Source: Kappaphycus alvarezii (lineage: Eukaryota; Rhodophyta; Florideophyceae; Gigartinales; Solieriaceae). From it: a stretch of 64,000 nucleotides of DNA. The notes beneath the pieces are model-generated. The model saw nothing but the letters and a program-made list of their open reading frames with translations. It was not told the origin of the DNA and did no database searches. Shown in pieces: positions 34,100-48,765 of the stretch; the first letter of the stretch is position 1; each line of letters starts with the position of its first letter. Position numbers and translations under genes: made by a program. The stretch spans positions 248,001 through 312,000 of the forward strand of contig NADL03000691.1 of the NCBI GenBank assembly GCA_002205965.3, given 5' to 3'.

Positions 34100-37000
34100 C
34101 TGACTAAAACCAAATCAATACTTACACCAGTCGCTGAGTTTGCATGACACTTGAATCATCAAAATATTCATAATAAATAGGGAATCAAAACATAAATCAA
34201 GAACAAATAACGGCTTGTGGCTGCCCATGGAGGATGCATGGAGGGTGGGAGGCAGGAGAACAAGCGACGACTTGAGGGACCAGGAGTTCTGGCTAATGTT
34301 TATAATTTGGGTTTTATAGCACTGTTCGACGGGTTCTGATCGCACATCAAGTCCTTGAGCAACATTGCGCTGCCAAAGTGGCCCTACATTAAATGTCTTA
34401 TAGCACAGCGGATGCAAATTCAACCGAATTGCAGACGTGACAGTGTGACTTGCTTCCAGTTGTGGATCATGTCCACTTCGAAGTCCCCTCATCATATTCA
34501 TCCGTAATTTTCCAAGCATTCCACCGAATTAAAAAAATGGAGAAAACCAAATGTGCCATAGAAACGTGAGAACGAGAGTGAGGTTTCAGCAAGTCACCGA
34601 AGAAGAAGTACGATCATCACATTGTCACACACGTGCATCCAATTATGACTGGCGAAAAGTGTGTCCAGCCGACCTGTCACCTCAAATGAAGATAAGATAT
34701 TCTTGAATTCCAATGTTCGCATATTCCGAAGCAACGCCCATCCTGAGCAAAGGAGAGGTCCATGCGACTTGCGGAGGCGGAGAAACGTGAATACGTGTCA
34801 GGCAAAACTTGAGCCATAATGTCATTATCTGTGCGCTAGCGGACAAGCACGTTCCTGGTAAGGCCCAATAAAATTTGCTACCAGATCTATTATTGTGACT
34901 AATATCATCATAAAGTTGCACTGGATCAATGACACCTGAGTCGAAATTGGAATTGCGTGTGTAGGAGAGGGTGTCAGCCACTCCTTGTTGGTTTTATCCG
35001 GAGTGCGATGGCAACGTTGATAGCATCCCAATCAACCGTAATAATGCGTAGTTGTAATCAAAAACCTGCCTCTCTACGGTCGAAGAAGACGTAGCGGACC
35101 AATACAGCGGAAGCATTACGAATACATTCCAAGTCCTAATCTGGAGAAATGATTGCAGGAGCGAATATCTTGCGAGCCACCGAGCTGTGTAGTGCTCTTC
35201 GTTCCATTGTACCTGAAGGATCCGTGGCCAACTTTTGATCACGGTCACTCTGTTTATACGCATCAATCGCTAGCTGGATAAGAAATGTAAGTACTAGAAA
35301 GCGACCAACTCGAGTGAGCTATTGTGACGGCCGATAGGAAGTTACGAAACGATGCAGTGCTAATGTCACCGTAGTTGTATAACCATCCCAGATAGCAAAG
35401 AACAGCACTTTAGTTTCCGGATAGCATATCAATATCATCCTTGGAGCAAAATAAAATCCATTTCTTCCATAAGATATCACTCGAAGGGCAAGTGTTTGGC
35501 GCCCTAGCCCTACGCATAAATTCCGCGATTCCTCTCTCCCATCATTTCCACCATACTCAGCCTTACAAAGAACAGATTTTTGCAGCTTTACAGCTAGCGG
35601 GAGAGTGTTTGCTTCTTTTGCAATATTTCACCAGACGGCGAGTTTACATGGAGGCCAAGGCATTGCTTCTCGAGCCCAGACCGGCGGTAGGTCGAATTCG
35701 TCTGCGTCGAAAGTATGCAGTCGAGCGAGACTGCGCAACTGCGTGTAATATTGTTATGGGTGCCAATGCGGCCTTATTAGTATCCCGCAGACTCGTTTTT
35801 GACAGATTTTTGTAACAAAGAGCGGTGTCAACTTGAGCGATAGGTTCTAAAGATTGATGTCCAAGCGCCAGTCTTGTCTCAAAGCATCTATTCCTAGGAA
35901 GCCAAGAGACGAGAACTGGCTGTTGGAACGAGGACAGTTCTTGTTCTGATTGTCAGCGAAGCGGTGTACTGTAGGCGAAAAATTCTTAAGGAGCGGCTAA
36001 ATGGTGGCCCTGTCGATTCTCCAGTCTTTCGTTGTGTGAAATCTCGAGAGTCGGTCTACGAAGCGATTGAACGCAAATGGTAAGTAACGTGACTCGATTG
36101 AGATTCCCAACTGAGTCATTAAGCGCTGTAACACTCGGTGTTCTTTCATCAACGGCCGAGATTTCGTAGTCATTGCGTTCAGAATGGACATAGCGTCTCG
36201 GTTGTTCTACCAGATCCGAAGTTGCGTGCTGGAGGTCAGCATCCTGGCGAACGACCGAATGTTGTCCGTTACTGCGCGAAGCTCGAGAAAGGTTATTGGC
36301 CCGACCCGGAGAGGGATCCTATAGGCGCCGTGCTTCCCAAACTCCCTGGATTCTTGATCGAAAGTCCGAACCCATTGTCTTTCCTTGGCCTGTTGACGTG
36401 GAGGTGTCTGAGTGTAGCCCTAGTGTTGTGGATGAGGCTGACATGTGTCTCTCTGGATTGGGGTTGCTCAGATCTTGCCAATGCTTGAGACCTCGAATCG
36501 CGGCGTGTAGAAGCAGGACGCGATTGGCAGAGTTGTTCATGTTCTTGAGTAATTCGTACAGGGAATGATTGTAGAACCGGGCGAGCGATATTGTGAGGGA
36601 GCATGAGATGGCCACTCCAGTGAAGTGGCGTAATAGTTGGACGTCGACCAGCCGGCGGCTCCGTCGGGCCTGGCTCAAAAATTGCTACGAGATGCCCCGT
36701 AGTTTTTCCATGCTACGAGTTCGGACTCCAAAAACCGCCTGAGTTGAGTCCAGAAAGAACCCCAAATGCTCCATGCATTGCGAACCCTCCCAATTCCCCT
36801 TTTAGTCCTTTTGCTGAAATACACATGCTTGTAGAAGGCGATAGATTTGTAAGCGGGCTTTTTGGAGTCGACACCAACGCTTTATGGCCACTATGAAGTC
36901 GTCCATGCACGAGTGAGTCCGAAGTCTTAGATGCAGCAGAGCGTACTAGAACAGCAGGCGCATAAACTTGGTAAATTAGACTGGAGAGAGATTCCATCCG

Positions 37001-38830
37001 AATGGTAATGCGATAACATATTATATATATATCGATACTATATAACGATAGTTCTCCTTAATCAAATAACAATTCCGAATATTCGGGTGCAACCTAAAGT
37101 GGTGATATCCTTTTCCAATGTCGAACGAAAATGTACAGTGGTTCCCCTTGCGTTCCAGAGCAAGTGCTCGTAGAGTCTCCACCTTTACAGGTTTTTCCCG
37201 GAATAGGGTTGACTGTCGAGAGAAGTTCATGTTCAGCCGCTGCTTTTCGCCCGACACTGCCACGAAGGCGTTCAAAATCGGGCAACCTCGCTCGAGAAGG
37301 ACGAGAGCGGTAACGACAGGTACCTCGTCGTGAGTATGACGGTGTAGGGCATCCTTGATTGCGGTTTCGAAGAATTACCTGTCGGTGGAGGCGACTAAAA
37401 TTTGAAGAAGAGGGAATTTAGTGCGGGAGTGGGAAGTAATGAGAGGAGTTTCGTACATTCCGAAGCGAATTGCACGTAAAATGAAGTTGGAGGACTGAAT
37501 TATTTTGCACCAGAAAGGAGCTGCGCGCTGAGTATTGCGCTATAAGAAGTGAGTCATTTCACAGAGAAAATACAGCGACAGCGGTCGCTTTATTTGCTAT
37601 TAGGCTTTTTTTCAGCGGCAGCGGGGCTCCTTTGAGCTCTCCGGGGTTTACGACGACGACCTTTAGAAGCAGCTCGCCTCTTATTGGATTCCTTAGTGTA
37701 TGTTGCAGAGGAGAGCTCTGGAAACTTTTGCTTCGTCGAGCGGTAGAGCTCCAACAGATACGGAAAGTATTCATCGGGCAAATACTTCTGAAGCAGAATT
37801 GCTTTAGGTCTACCAGATCCGAGAGAGTTGTCGAAGAAGTCGGAAAGTTCGAGGATACCATTTTATGAAGCCGAGAGTAAATGATGCAACACGGAGAAGG
37901 CTTTGTTGGTAGCGTCGGTTTTTTTTGCAACCAGGGCCTCTGTACCTTAATCAATAAAGGCGACTGCGTTCTTGCAGTTGTTCCTAATATTCCAAAAGAC
38001 TTCAGGTTCTCACTCTTTTCTCTCATCGGTAAAATTGATCCTTCCAAAGAGTCCCTCCGGTTCCGATATGTATCTATTTGCAGGAAACGGCGCGATGGTA
38101 GCCGGTTTCTCGAACTTTTTGAGCTTACTGGGGTGGCGTAAGCTCATCGGGCGGTAAACGCTTCGTAGACGTGTTCAGCAATAAGTAGTGGCAGTTTAAA
38201 CTGCATTTTTTTTCACTTTGAAAATATCAGCGACGGCTGGAGGCTTTTCAGGAAGATAAGAAGTAGGCTCTGCGGCACCAGAGTGCTAGGCGGCAGCGGT
38301 GACGGAAGCGGCGGCAGCGGTAGGAGCAGCGAATCAAGACCTAAGCGTGAGCAGATTAACGATTTCAAAGAGCTTGCCTTCGATACCGGCAACTTTGTTT
38401 TCCAGCGTAACAAGCCTGGAAGCGTTGGATGATGCAGAAGAGATAGAGTCAGCATGCGAAATTGTGGAGAATTTTGTATTATCTGTGAAAGTCTGCCTAG
38501 ACAGACATTCAACCGGAGCTGGTTCGAGGGATACGAGCATGCGACGACTTGAGGGACCAGAAATTGTGGCTAATATTTCCAAGTTGTCCGTTATATAGCC
38601 CTGTCCGACGGGTTCTGATCGCATATCAAGCCCTTGAGCAACGGTGCTCTGCCAAATTCGCCTTATCTTGAGTGGCTCAAAGCACAGTGGATGCAAATGC
38701 AGCCGAAATGCAGACGTAACAGAGTGAATTGCTTCCAGGTGTGGATCACAGCCAAATCGACGCCCAAGTATCATATTCACCCATAATGTTCCGATTATTC
38801 CACCAAAACACCCGAACATTTCCCCACCCT
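34100..38830 (-). mobile_element. Broken DIRS-like retroelement fossil
   Basis: Minus-strand parts lie in the order expected for a DIRS-type element: a gag-like open frame (37559-38047), a reverse transcriptase segment (37021-37275) with FDIGKGYHHFRLHPNIRNC, more reverse transcriptase below 37 kb, and an RNase H region (36.0-36.7 kb) with RYLPFAFNRFVDRLSR. No integrase of the DDE type is seen. A tyrosine recombinase is expected at 34.2-36 kb but I cannot identify it. Related sequences near 34235-34530 and 38515-38830 in the same orientation may be terminal repeats, although the latter ends in a LINE-like tail on the plus strand. It is broken, with several breaks, and looks old. Confidence 0.6.
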
Positions 38831-39139
38831 TGACATACTATTGTGTGGGGCTACCATGATTGAGAACTTTTTTGCAATAATTCTGCGGATTAAACTAATA
38901 CCTCATGATTAACCCAAATAAGATTCCTCTTCTTCCTCCAATACGTGAGAATTTATGAAGAATTAGAACAAACATTTACACATAATGCTACTAAGGACAA
39001 AAATGGCTTTATGTTTTTACCTTTAGCTCCCATGCATTTCTGGTACATGCATACTACCATATTAGCTGACTGGATAACAGAAAGATTTTTAATTAAATTT
39101 AATGAACCCCCAATATTTCCCCTCTTCTACTAGAGTGAC

Positions 39140-41890
39140 GCATATTATCCTCTGTTTGGGTTCAATGTACAGTTTAAACACACCGATCATAAGTTTCTTT
39201 TGCCTTGAGGGCAGCGAATTCTTGAGGTACTAGTCAATGCTTCCATTTTTTTTGAACATTGATGTTCACGGACATCAATTACTACCAACACTTCATAAAT
39301 AGATAAAATCATGATTTTAAAACGCTCTACCGCATCAGAATTTCGGAAAATCAGCTGCTGTCCTCATTTCGTTCTCTACTCTGATATGTGACTATGCCTG
39401 CACATATTATCCCACACGGCCAAACTATTTTCTTCGACATTTAGCAATGTGTGCGTAGCCAGGTGCTAATTTTCAAGAAAGGAGATTGGTGCAAGCACGA
39501 GTCTGCCTCTATTTTGTGTCTCAATAGAGTATTTTTATCTTCTCTGGTTTCATATTGAGACGGATTTAGAGAGTAAATCGGGTTGAAGGCCCTATTTCCC
39601 CTGGTGGAGCAATAAAGGGTATTGACGAAGGGTATATAACGAAAGGTCGGTCCTTGTGCTACATTCTATTGTTTGAATGTCCAATCTTGTGCTTTGGAGA
39701 CTATCTAGTATCACCTCGATAGGGCAAAGGAAAGTGTTTGTGGGAAGGGTGACTTGGCGATCGTAAAGGCTGATTTTTTGCTCACCACACAAGAAACGCA
39801 TAAGTTTGTCGCCGTGTAAATATGGCCTTTCTGGTAATATGCCTTTCTGATTTGGCGTACAACGGTGAAAAAGTGGGAACTGGCCGTTACATAAAAGACA
39901 AACCGAGAATTCCAAAGTTTCGATGCTTGCTTAGAGTCACTAATATCAGAGAATATATACTAGTTCTTTAGCACCTTGAAAGGTGTCTTTTAATCTCTAT
40001 GAGCTTTGAAAGAATAGCATTTGGTTTTAACATTCATTGATTTCGTGCAAACGCCTCCAAGGTCATCTTCTTGCTAAATATGCATCATTCTTTCAATCCA
40101 CGGTACTCGATGCCAACTTCAATCAGAATCAAAGAGAAGCCTACTATCAATTTCAATTTCCCGAGGCATATCGGACAAGTATCTAGGCCTTTTTTCCTTT
40201 TTCAAAGGGACGCAATTGGTCTTCTGCAAACCAAAATCTCCAGTTCTAAGTGTTTGGAAAACCAAACGGAGTTTTATTGAGGTTTTCTTTGACCTAAGGT
40301 CCTGTAAATGCGCCAATATCTCGTCCATTTTCTAAAATGAAAAGGTTTTTGGTAAATTTTCTGAACCTACGCTCAGGAGATGGTACTGCTCTCCATACAT
40401 CCAAGGCTAGTGTCTCTGAACATGAAAACGGGACAGATTCTAAACTATATAGTTGGTAAATGATCCGCAAGGTTTGAATGAAACAAATACTTTTGATAAA
40501 TGTCATTACTTTACAGTCCCATGGTGGTGGATTTATTATTTCTTACATCCAAGCAAAATGAATTACGAGACGTCGTTTAATTATTATTATCTGCAAAGTC
40601 GACTCTAAAACCTTCGATACTGTCGCAGCTAAAGCATTTACGCAAGAAAGGTATGTTAAGAACTTTTCAAACATATTTATTTTTGTAGCGCGGCGTTTCA
40701 ATTATCTACTAAGATAGAATCAGAAATAATACCTATTTATGGTTATTATTCCCTGTAAATAAATTATAAGATATATCAGATCGATATACTCCTCGAATAC
40801 TACACTTCTAATGACTAATTAGTCAACAATAATAATTTGCGGTGAGCTTATTGGCTTCACTGCGTACTTGTTGGCGTTTTACCGAATTGATAACAGTATT
40901 ATGGGCTTTGAAATCAACATATAAAGACTAAAAATCATCTGATATATAACATACACACTCGTTCATTTGATTCCCATAGAGGATTCTTTTTATGTGTTTG
41001 CGCATACATTTTTCTATTATTTGCACTGTTCAATTTACATTGCGTATTTTTGTAAAAACACTATTATCAATATCAACACTGATCAAAAAGCCAAAAAACA
41101 ATAAATCCGGCTCAAGTGAGACCATTGTGTTTCAGAAATCTGAATGTGATTAAATAGCCAGATCCATTCTCCTAAAAAAGAGCAGAGCTTATCTTCTAGC
41201 TCGCAATCATCATTATACTATTCTCTGATTGCGTCCACTTTCACGCGCTGAAGTATACCATCGCAAAACGCAATACCTTGCTAGATCTATTAATCTTATA
41301 CAAGTTCATGTCTTTTTATTTTCAAGAGATGTTTTCTACATGATTAAAAACAACTTCGAATGTAGGCTCCGCCATCTGTTTTCGCTCAAAATCAAATACT
41401 TTAAATAGATGATCATATCATCTTTCATGTCCAGCATAACACTGAAAAAGGTTTTTGGAAGATGTCTTCGCTGTCCCACACCTACAATAAGCTCGAAAAC
41501 TCAAGATCTTGACTTGGGGTATGTAACGCTAGTTTGGCCGAAGGTCTTATTAAACCAAAACTTTTAAAGCGCTTGTTTGATAATTTTCTTTTTGGAATCT
41601 ACAAAAATAATTTGATGAGCGGATAACCGGCAGAATTAAAGGCAAAACTGTCTCTCATTTTGAAAAGATCGAATTCCTGAGGAACAAAAGTTTGTTACAG
41701 ACAATTGATTCTCAAAACGCAGCAAACTTCGAGATGCTGTAACATCTCAGCACATAGCGCATCTCTTTAGTCATACTATAGATATAAGGTGGAAATCTTT
41801 TGTATTAAATCACGTCCTACATTTTCATTTGTACATAACTAGAAAAAATCACAATTCAAAAGGCACGGAAGAGATCGGAGGATATTGAGA
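39140..41890. other. AT-rich stretch without recognisable genes
   Basis: Only short open frames without domains on either strand, no tandem arrays and no match to the repeats seen elsewhere in the window. Confidence 0.4.
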
Positions 41891-41996
41891 GTTCAACTAA
41901 TCAGATAGGCGGCGGATGTAAACCTGTCGCAACTGTATCACTTTAGGGGCTACGTTCCAAGCTTATAAAGATATCGCGAGGCTCCTTCTGCAGGGA

Positions 41997-42100
41997 GAAA
42001 CATGGGAAATTTTTTGGTGTTTTACTCCGAGAAGATATATCCGATGTATCCCATCTTCTTCTAGACAACCACAATCGCCTCAAAACGTATGTACGGACAA
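41997..42100 (-). mobile_element. Diverged LINE-A tail
   Basis: GAAATTTTTTGGTGTTTTAC, then GATATATCCGATGTATCCC and AGACAACCACAATCG in the usual order. It lies between two copies of the AQKRAE-type repeat (41900-41960 and 42415-42560). Confidence 0.65.
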
Positions 42101-42414
42101 GGTAGAAGAAGCAGAGACGGGAAGAAGCGAAGGAAGCGAAGCTTCGGAAGAAGTTCTGACTTTCATCGCCTAATTCGCTAAGCACCAAAAAATATCTATG
42201 TAACGACCCCCGCTATGGAAATAATGTGAGTTTCTCTGAATGCAGTACATATTTTTTTGACGTCTCGTTTATAGACCAACCAATATATTGGGCTAATTAA
42301 TGCGATCGATAGTGCACTGTGGGCTTTATTGATATTTATGGCGTCTTGGGCGACTACAGGAAGGGTTTTATCGCCGCCTTGTTTCCTTCCCTGCTTGTGG
42401 TCTCAGTTTGTCCC

Positions 42415-42560
42415 TACAACAAGAGCTCCGCGACTTCATTACCCGTTTGAGTTTAGTGTCCAATAATGCAGGTGAAACAGGTTTCCATGCGCCGCCCGCA
42501 CCAGTAGTTAATTAATGAATACCCTCCGCACACTTCCGTGCAACGTTGTACAACCCCAAA
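42415..42560 (-). repeat. AQKRAE-type dispersed repeat
   Basis: It matches 13200-13380 closely (AATGAATACCCTCCGCAC, GTTGTACAACCCCAAAAGAT). Confidence 0.65.
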
Positions 42561-42569
42561 AGATTTACA

Positions 42570-43740
42570 ACCACGGGGTTGCACAGTGTTTTTTTAATGT
42601 TGCTATGTCTGAATGTCACTAAAATAATAGAAATATGGTCCCCTTGCTTTTCTTGTAGCCTTTTTGCTGCTCTAAACTTACTGAAGTTGCGGAAGCTCAA
42701 CAAAATTAGCAGGATGCGACTTGAAGTGAAATTTAATCAGTAAACAACGACTGCATTTGTTGTGGCAATACAAATATCGGTTATTCTAGCGCAAACTGCG
42801 TGCTTGCTCCACATGTCCTGTCTTTTTGACATCTGTATCTATTTGTAGGGCAATTTTTGACTAAAAATGAGACGCACTCATCATACAGAATAAGTTAAAA
42901 GTTGTTCTCTTCGCAACTAAGAAAAACCAATCAGCCGAACACAGTGTTCGGTAGTATAAAAAAACTATAAGCTCGCCTTGCAAAGGATACGATGGGAAAA
43001 CACCAACAGCCTTGCTTCATGCCTCATGTCTATTTCATTTTAATGGGTGGTACTACAGGAAGGCTTCATATTGATCAAAGTTTATATCAAATAGTCTCGA
43101 CGAAGTCTATTGTAGGATCTGAATATACAGATAAGTAATAACCGAGTCACATTACAATATTTTGGAAGTCCGAAACTCGCGGGCGTACAGTATCTCCCTA
43201 TGAATTCCCCAAGGAGCATGTGTGGAGAAATGAGTCTTTTTCCATAGTAAGCAACCCTTGCTCTCTACCAATCTACTGGATATTTTACGAGGGGACTAGG
43301 TATATCGCTTCTTTAACTGGGCTTGCTTCAAATTATGGGCAGCTCCTCAGCCAGAACCCCTGAGCCGAAATATTCAACAATTTTTCACAGCATGTTTGGT
43401 AGGGCCCACCTCTAGTAATAGAACTGACTTCTCACTGGAACAACTACACTAGAAAAGTCAACACTGAGTCTATAATATTGTAGCTGGGGCGACTTTTACT
43501 ATCTTTCCGACTCCTCAGTTTGAACTACTGCTCTCGGAAGGTCAAAATCTAACTCAATGTATTGTCGAGCTATGTTTTAGGACTTTAGGAATGTTTTTCT
43601 AAGATAGTCTCAAAGGAGGAATTCGCCGACTGAGAGGCACAAGATCAACCCCAAAACGTTCAGCCTTTTCAACAAAACCCACAAACTAATTCAATTCAAA
43701 ACCGGAATCGTCGACTTCTTGCAGCCCACACCTGCCAGTA
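42570..43740. other. No gene seen
   Basis: No domain, RNA gene or repeat recognised. The left boundary of the copia fossil must lie somewhere in or after this stretch. Confidence 0.35.
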
Positions 43741-43749
43741 CGGGCATAC

Positions 43750-46700
43750 GTGAAAACACCACTGTCTTTTTTCCCCAGTAATGGCCACCAGCTCCAACCA
43801 CGGGACCCACTTCGCCCTCAACTAAGAAATATCAACTGGGATCGATTCCCCGTCCGCAATGACCAACAGAATTTTTTAGTTGAATACTTTCGAACTTTCG
43901 ACAACTGCAATGGCGCAGCTCATGGTGAAGACCTACAATTTCTAGCTAAGGACGAACTATCCATATGGAAATTCTCTTGTATCGAAGTACTCGCTAATGC
44001 AAATATTTCTAAGATAATCAATTTCTTTCTAAAAGAACGAGTAATTGATCTTACTCATTTCTATCAGGGCACTAGGCTCATAAATAAACGCATCATAGCT
44101 TCCATCTGAAAAAAAGACCAATACCGTTAAGAATTTCAAGCAGAACTAACTCGTTACAACGCCTATCGCCATGGGCACCTTTCAACTAAATGTAGAGCTA
44201 CTACTCTTCACCAGCTGCATAATTCCGAGCTACATCCCAACCTTGAGAATCTTCACCCACCGGAAATGCGTCCCCTCCAACATGAAAATTGCTACAGCAA
44301 CTTTGCAACTGTCGATACGAAGATACATGCGTATTACAGAACGGAATACAGAAAGTTTGGGGGTACAATTGAGGAAAATCTTAACATTTCTTTCACTTAA
44401 TACAGCCACTACTGCGACATGAGCAACGTACATCCCACGGATAAGACCAGGTTTGTTCGATTTATGCTCCAAGGCAATGCATTCAGATTATATTACTGGG
44501 ATTTGACCGGTATCGAGGACTGGTGTACCTTGGTAAGTGTATTGCAACGAAGTTTCAACTTTTTTCCTTAGATTGCTCAGATAAAGACGAAGTTCAAGAA
44601 TTGAACATCAACTAATTCATACAAGGGGATGTCAATGATTGGTTTGCATTTAAACGACTCGCTTGTCGCATAGAAGACTTTGTCCCACAGTGTGCCGATG
44701 GCTGTATCGGCGAACGTGGCAAAATTCGAACTCTGTACCAAGCAATTCGTCTAAGGGACTGGGCCAATGCTCCAATTTCTAATATGAGTCAAAAACATAC
44801 GACATAAAACAGTTTTCTTGATGATCTTTTAATCGCGGAACAAGCAGACAGATCCAAGCATACGCTTTGAGGAAGCTACACAGTCAAGTCATCGCAACCA
44901 AGCAGAATCAAAGATATAACCAAACAGGGCACAGTAGCTTGTCCAAGGTTTTCAAAACGTGGGGTACATCCTTATGCTACAAATTGATTAAAAAACCAAG
45001 CAAGATACGGATGTGATCCCCGAGCTCTGCGAAGACGCGAATTCAACTCCAAGGAGAGCAACAATTGTTTTAGCTGCGGAAGCGATGATCATTTGGAACG
45101 TCGATGCAACAAACCCCATGATGAATATCGCATTATACAGAACAGAATCAAATTCTTATTGCAGGGGAGGTCATCTAATAAGCAAGTGGTCCTACTCAAA
45201 AGACTAATCTCCGAAGAATCCAAACACATCAATATCTCATCTGAAATCTTATGTAATATTATGGACACGCACTTATGCTATAGTAAAAACTTCGAAACCT
45301 CAATATTGATGATGACACTGCATCCTATCACAGTTCCAGATCTTTTGCAAAAGACACGCTTTCATATCAACCAACGGATCCGCAAGACATAATGTTTATA
45401 GACCCACACCCCTACCAATCTACCCAAGTCCACTATACAACGGATTCAAACAGCAGTAACTCCTGGTAATACCGCCACTCCTTTTAACAGTTTCATCATC
45501 CTCTTCCTTCTTTACAAAAAATGTCTCTATCTATAGCTCCTCCGTCAATCTTCTTCATGTCTTTCTCTAACAGTTTTTACGTACTACAGGACCTAAGCAT
45601 CACCAACTACCCATCTAATTCTCCATCAGGTACTGGGAAAAAGTCCTTTTCCTTTTTTAAAGGGCATTTTTTCCCACGCAATATATCTTTCGTGTCGAAA
45701 ACAGACAATGTACTACTTATTTACGTTTCATCGCTGATTGCAGAAATATTCAAACAAAAGAAACTCCCCGTCTCAATCACCGCATTTTCAAGACTGCTTA
45801 TTCCTGTGCAACACAATTTTACACGCCTAACCAAAACAGTTCTGATGGTGCATGCCTTGATAAAGGGGCACAAAGAACATGCATTGGAAGCAGCCAGGCG
45901 AGGGAACTCTGTCGCAAACCCAAAAGAAATTATTGTCTAAAAGATAGGACCACAATTTCAAGTTTGATGATAATATCTTTATGAGGTTTGGAAAATTCCC
46001 CATTTCTAATACCCACCTCTGATGGCACATTCATATAACTGGAGTTTGACCTGGTTAAGAAATATGTTCCTCTGCGCATTGGGCTGTATTTATTCTATGA
46101 ACACAAGTTGGTTGCAGAAAATGTCGAAAATATTCTCCTTAACCGTAGCTATGGCTAGAAGCTCCCACTTGTTCATCGAGATCGCCACATGTTCCTCCAG
46201 TGAGGTAACTCCACAGCATTTTATACGCGAACCGACATCAAGCGATTACAAAAGACTTTTTGGCACCCGTCTGCGGGAAAAATCAACAAACTAATTCAAA
46301 AAATTAAGCCGAAGGATATCTCAGCTGAAACAATCCGTACACTGAAAGAAAAATCAAATGGATGCCACAAATGTAACAAATACAGCCATGTAACTCATAT
46401 TTTTTGTGTCATTCTTCCTTCTAGAGACTTTATTTTAAACCACGGAGTACTGCTTGACCAATTCTAGCTCGATAGTCAACTCGCTCTTCATTTTATTGAC
46501 CTTGAACCAAAATATTCCGCATGTGGTTTTCCTACCAGACAAGTCTAAAACTACTATCTGCAAAAAAATTCTTGTGTGTTGGGCTGCAACCTATATTGGC
46601 TACCTTGACAAAGTCAAAATTGATCAAAATAGTGTTTCTACAAGCGCTGAAATCGCCAAATTAGCCCAGTCAATCGGGATCGGTGTACAACTATCGGGAG

Positions 46701-48749
46701 CTTACTCAACTAACGCACTCGGAGCTGTGGAGCGTTATCATGTCCTTCTAGGCCCCATCTTTCTAAGCACTATTGAGTATATTAAAGAATAGACTGGAAT
46801 ATTGCCTTACAACTCGCTGTTAAATCAATGAACGATACTGCCGGCCTACAAGTGTTCGTTCCATCTATGCATGCCTTCGGCGCAATTCCAAGATTCACTC
46901 CACACACAACACCACTGTTACTACATTCAGGATGGATGCGAGCCATGGTTATTGCACGCCTCGAAATGGCCGAAATACCTGCTTATTTGCGAATACAGCA
47001 TGACTTACGGAAACAGGTTCCGCCGGCAACACACTACCTCGTGAACCCCAGCGATTATGTTTACATTTGGTATGGGGATTCTAAACAGTGACGTGGACCA
47101 TTCACAGTATCTCGCTACATTTAGGAGGGCCGTGTAAGTTAAAAGAACAGACAAAGAAGCTCAATATTCAATTGACCATGTACTCCCCGTCACAAAGACA
47201 GATGTAACCGGATTTCTCTTTCCCAAACAATACTCTCTATCTGATCTGAATACCTTTTCATCTCCCTCTCGTTTATGTCTGAGGGTAGTTGTCACCAAAA
47301 GATCCACGCAAGAACGAACCCCGCTTTATGGATGCTCGAGCAAGAGAGATAAAGAGCCTACTGAACCGCAATACATTCAAAGTCGTCCTTGGTGAAGAGC
47401 TTTCCTCTGATGCCAACACACTTGGTTGCCGCTTCGTCCTCTCCATCAAGAATAAGGACACAGATAAGGAGCAATACAAGGAGCGAAATGTTTTTCAGGA
47501 CGTAAAGGACAAATACATGCGTAAGCATGTTTATCCAGCCACGATGCTTCGATTCAATTCCGTCCGGATAATTTATGGCCCTTGCTGCTACTTTTTTATT
47601 CCGGTTGTGATCCCAGGATGTGGCACAAGAAAAATTCCAGTTCGCAGGTCAACTACTACGAGCTTTTTATGACACGCCATCGAAAGAACTGACTTTTGCA
47701 CCTTAAGCCACTCTATGGCCTCACCGACGCAGGAGACTTCTTGGAGGCAACCATTACAAATCATTTTTTTCACGACTATGATCTGCAGCAATGCACTTTG
47801 GATATTCGCCTTTTCTTCAAAACGATTTATGGGAAACTAGCTAGCATATTCTGATACTACATTGACGAAAGCTTTCATGCCGGTAACTACGAGTTTTTTT
47901 AACATACTAAAAAGACAGAGGGGAAGTGTTTATGCAAGCCTCGCGACTTCGTTGCATTCAACTTCGCCGGAATGCAAATGGAAACAAGTCTGGACGGCAT
48001 TCTACTTCTTCAGACTGCATACTTGCACCGTATCAAGCCTCTCTCTACTGATGCGTCATTTCAAGTCTTCCGCTCTCTCCGACAGAGACTTCTGTGGCTG
48101 ATTCATACTCGCCTTGATATTGCTTGCGCTTTCAATAAGGCTTCGACAATAAATGCGGAAATATTTGGACCATCCTCCATGAAGTTCATCAACAAAAGTT
48201 GTTCGCCAAGGTCACAAGTACCCGGACAGAAGAATACTCGTACGCCAGCTAGAAGAGAACCCCTTTCACATTCGCGTGTATACTAATGGAAGCTTTGCAG
48301 ATAACGCCGACTTATCCACCCAAACAGGTTTCATCGTTCTTCTCTGCTACAAAAATGGCAGGTGTAACATTCTGCACTGCAATACCCACAATCCTTGCCG
48401 TGTGGAGCGTTCTGTTCTAGGAGGCGAAATATTCGCATTTTCTGATAGAATGGACTTCGCACTCAACGTGAAAAGCGATCTCGAGAGAATACTGGACTGC
48501 AAGCTTCAATTTAGTATGTTCACTGAATCCAAGTCGCTATTTGATTTGATTGCTAAGAATATGACTTCAACCGAAAAGCGACTCATGGTGGATGTTCACG
48601 CTGCACGTGAGGCTTATGCTCGCTTCCAAATCATCAGCAATGCTTGGATTCGGAGTCAATTCAACCCAGCGGATGCTTTGGCTAAGGTCAAAGAGAACTC
48701 CGTTCTCAACAAAATAATTGACAATGTCACTGTGGACCATCCCCTCTAG
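43750..48749 (+). mobile_element. Broken Ty1/copia retrotransposon fossil
   Basis: The parts follow the copia order: gag-like sequence (from 43750), an integrase segment (46454-46792 and on to about 47.1 kb), reverse transcriptase (47289-48.2 kb) and an RNase H-like end (48276-48749, with EIFAFSDRMDFA and the NPADALAK motif). I could not find matching LTRs on the two sides. The element is clearly broken, with many breaks, and looks moderately old. The sequence directly after it belongs to a different repeat. Confidence 0.85.
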
Positions 48750-48765
48750 CAACGAGTCATACTAA

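Noticed and set aside
36138-36568. Plus-strand frames of 90-116 codons
   Set aside because: They are antisense to the minus-strand RNase H region of the DIRS-like fossil.
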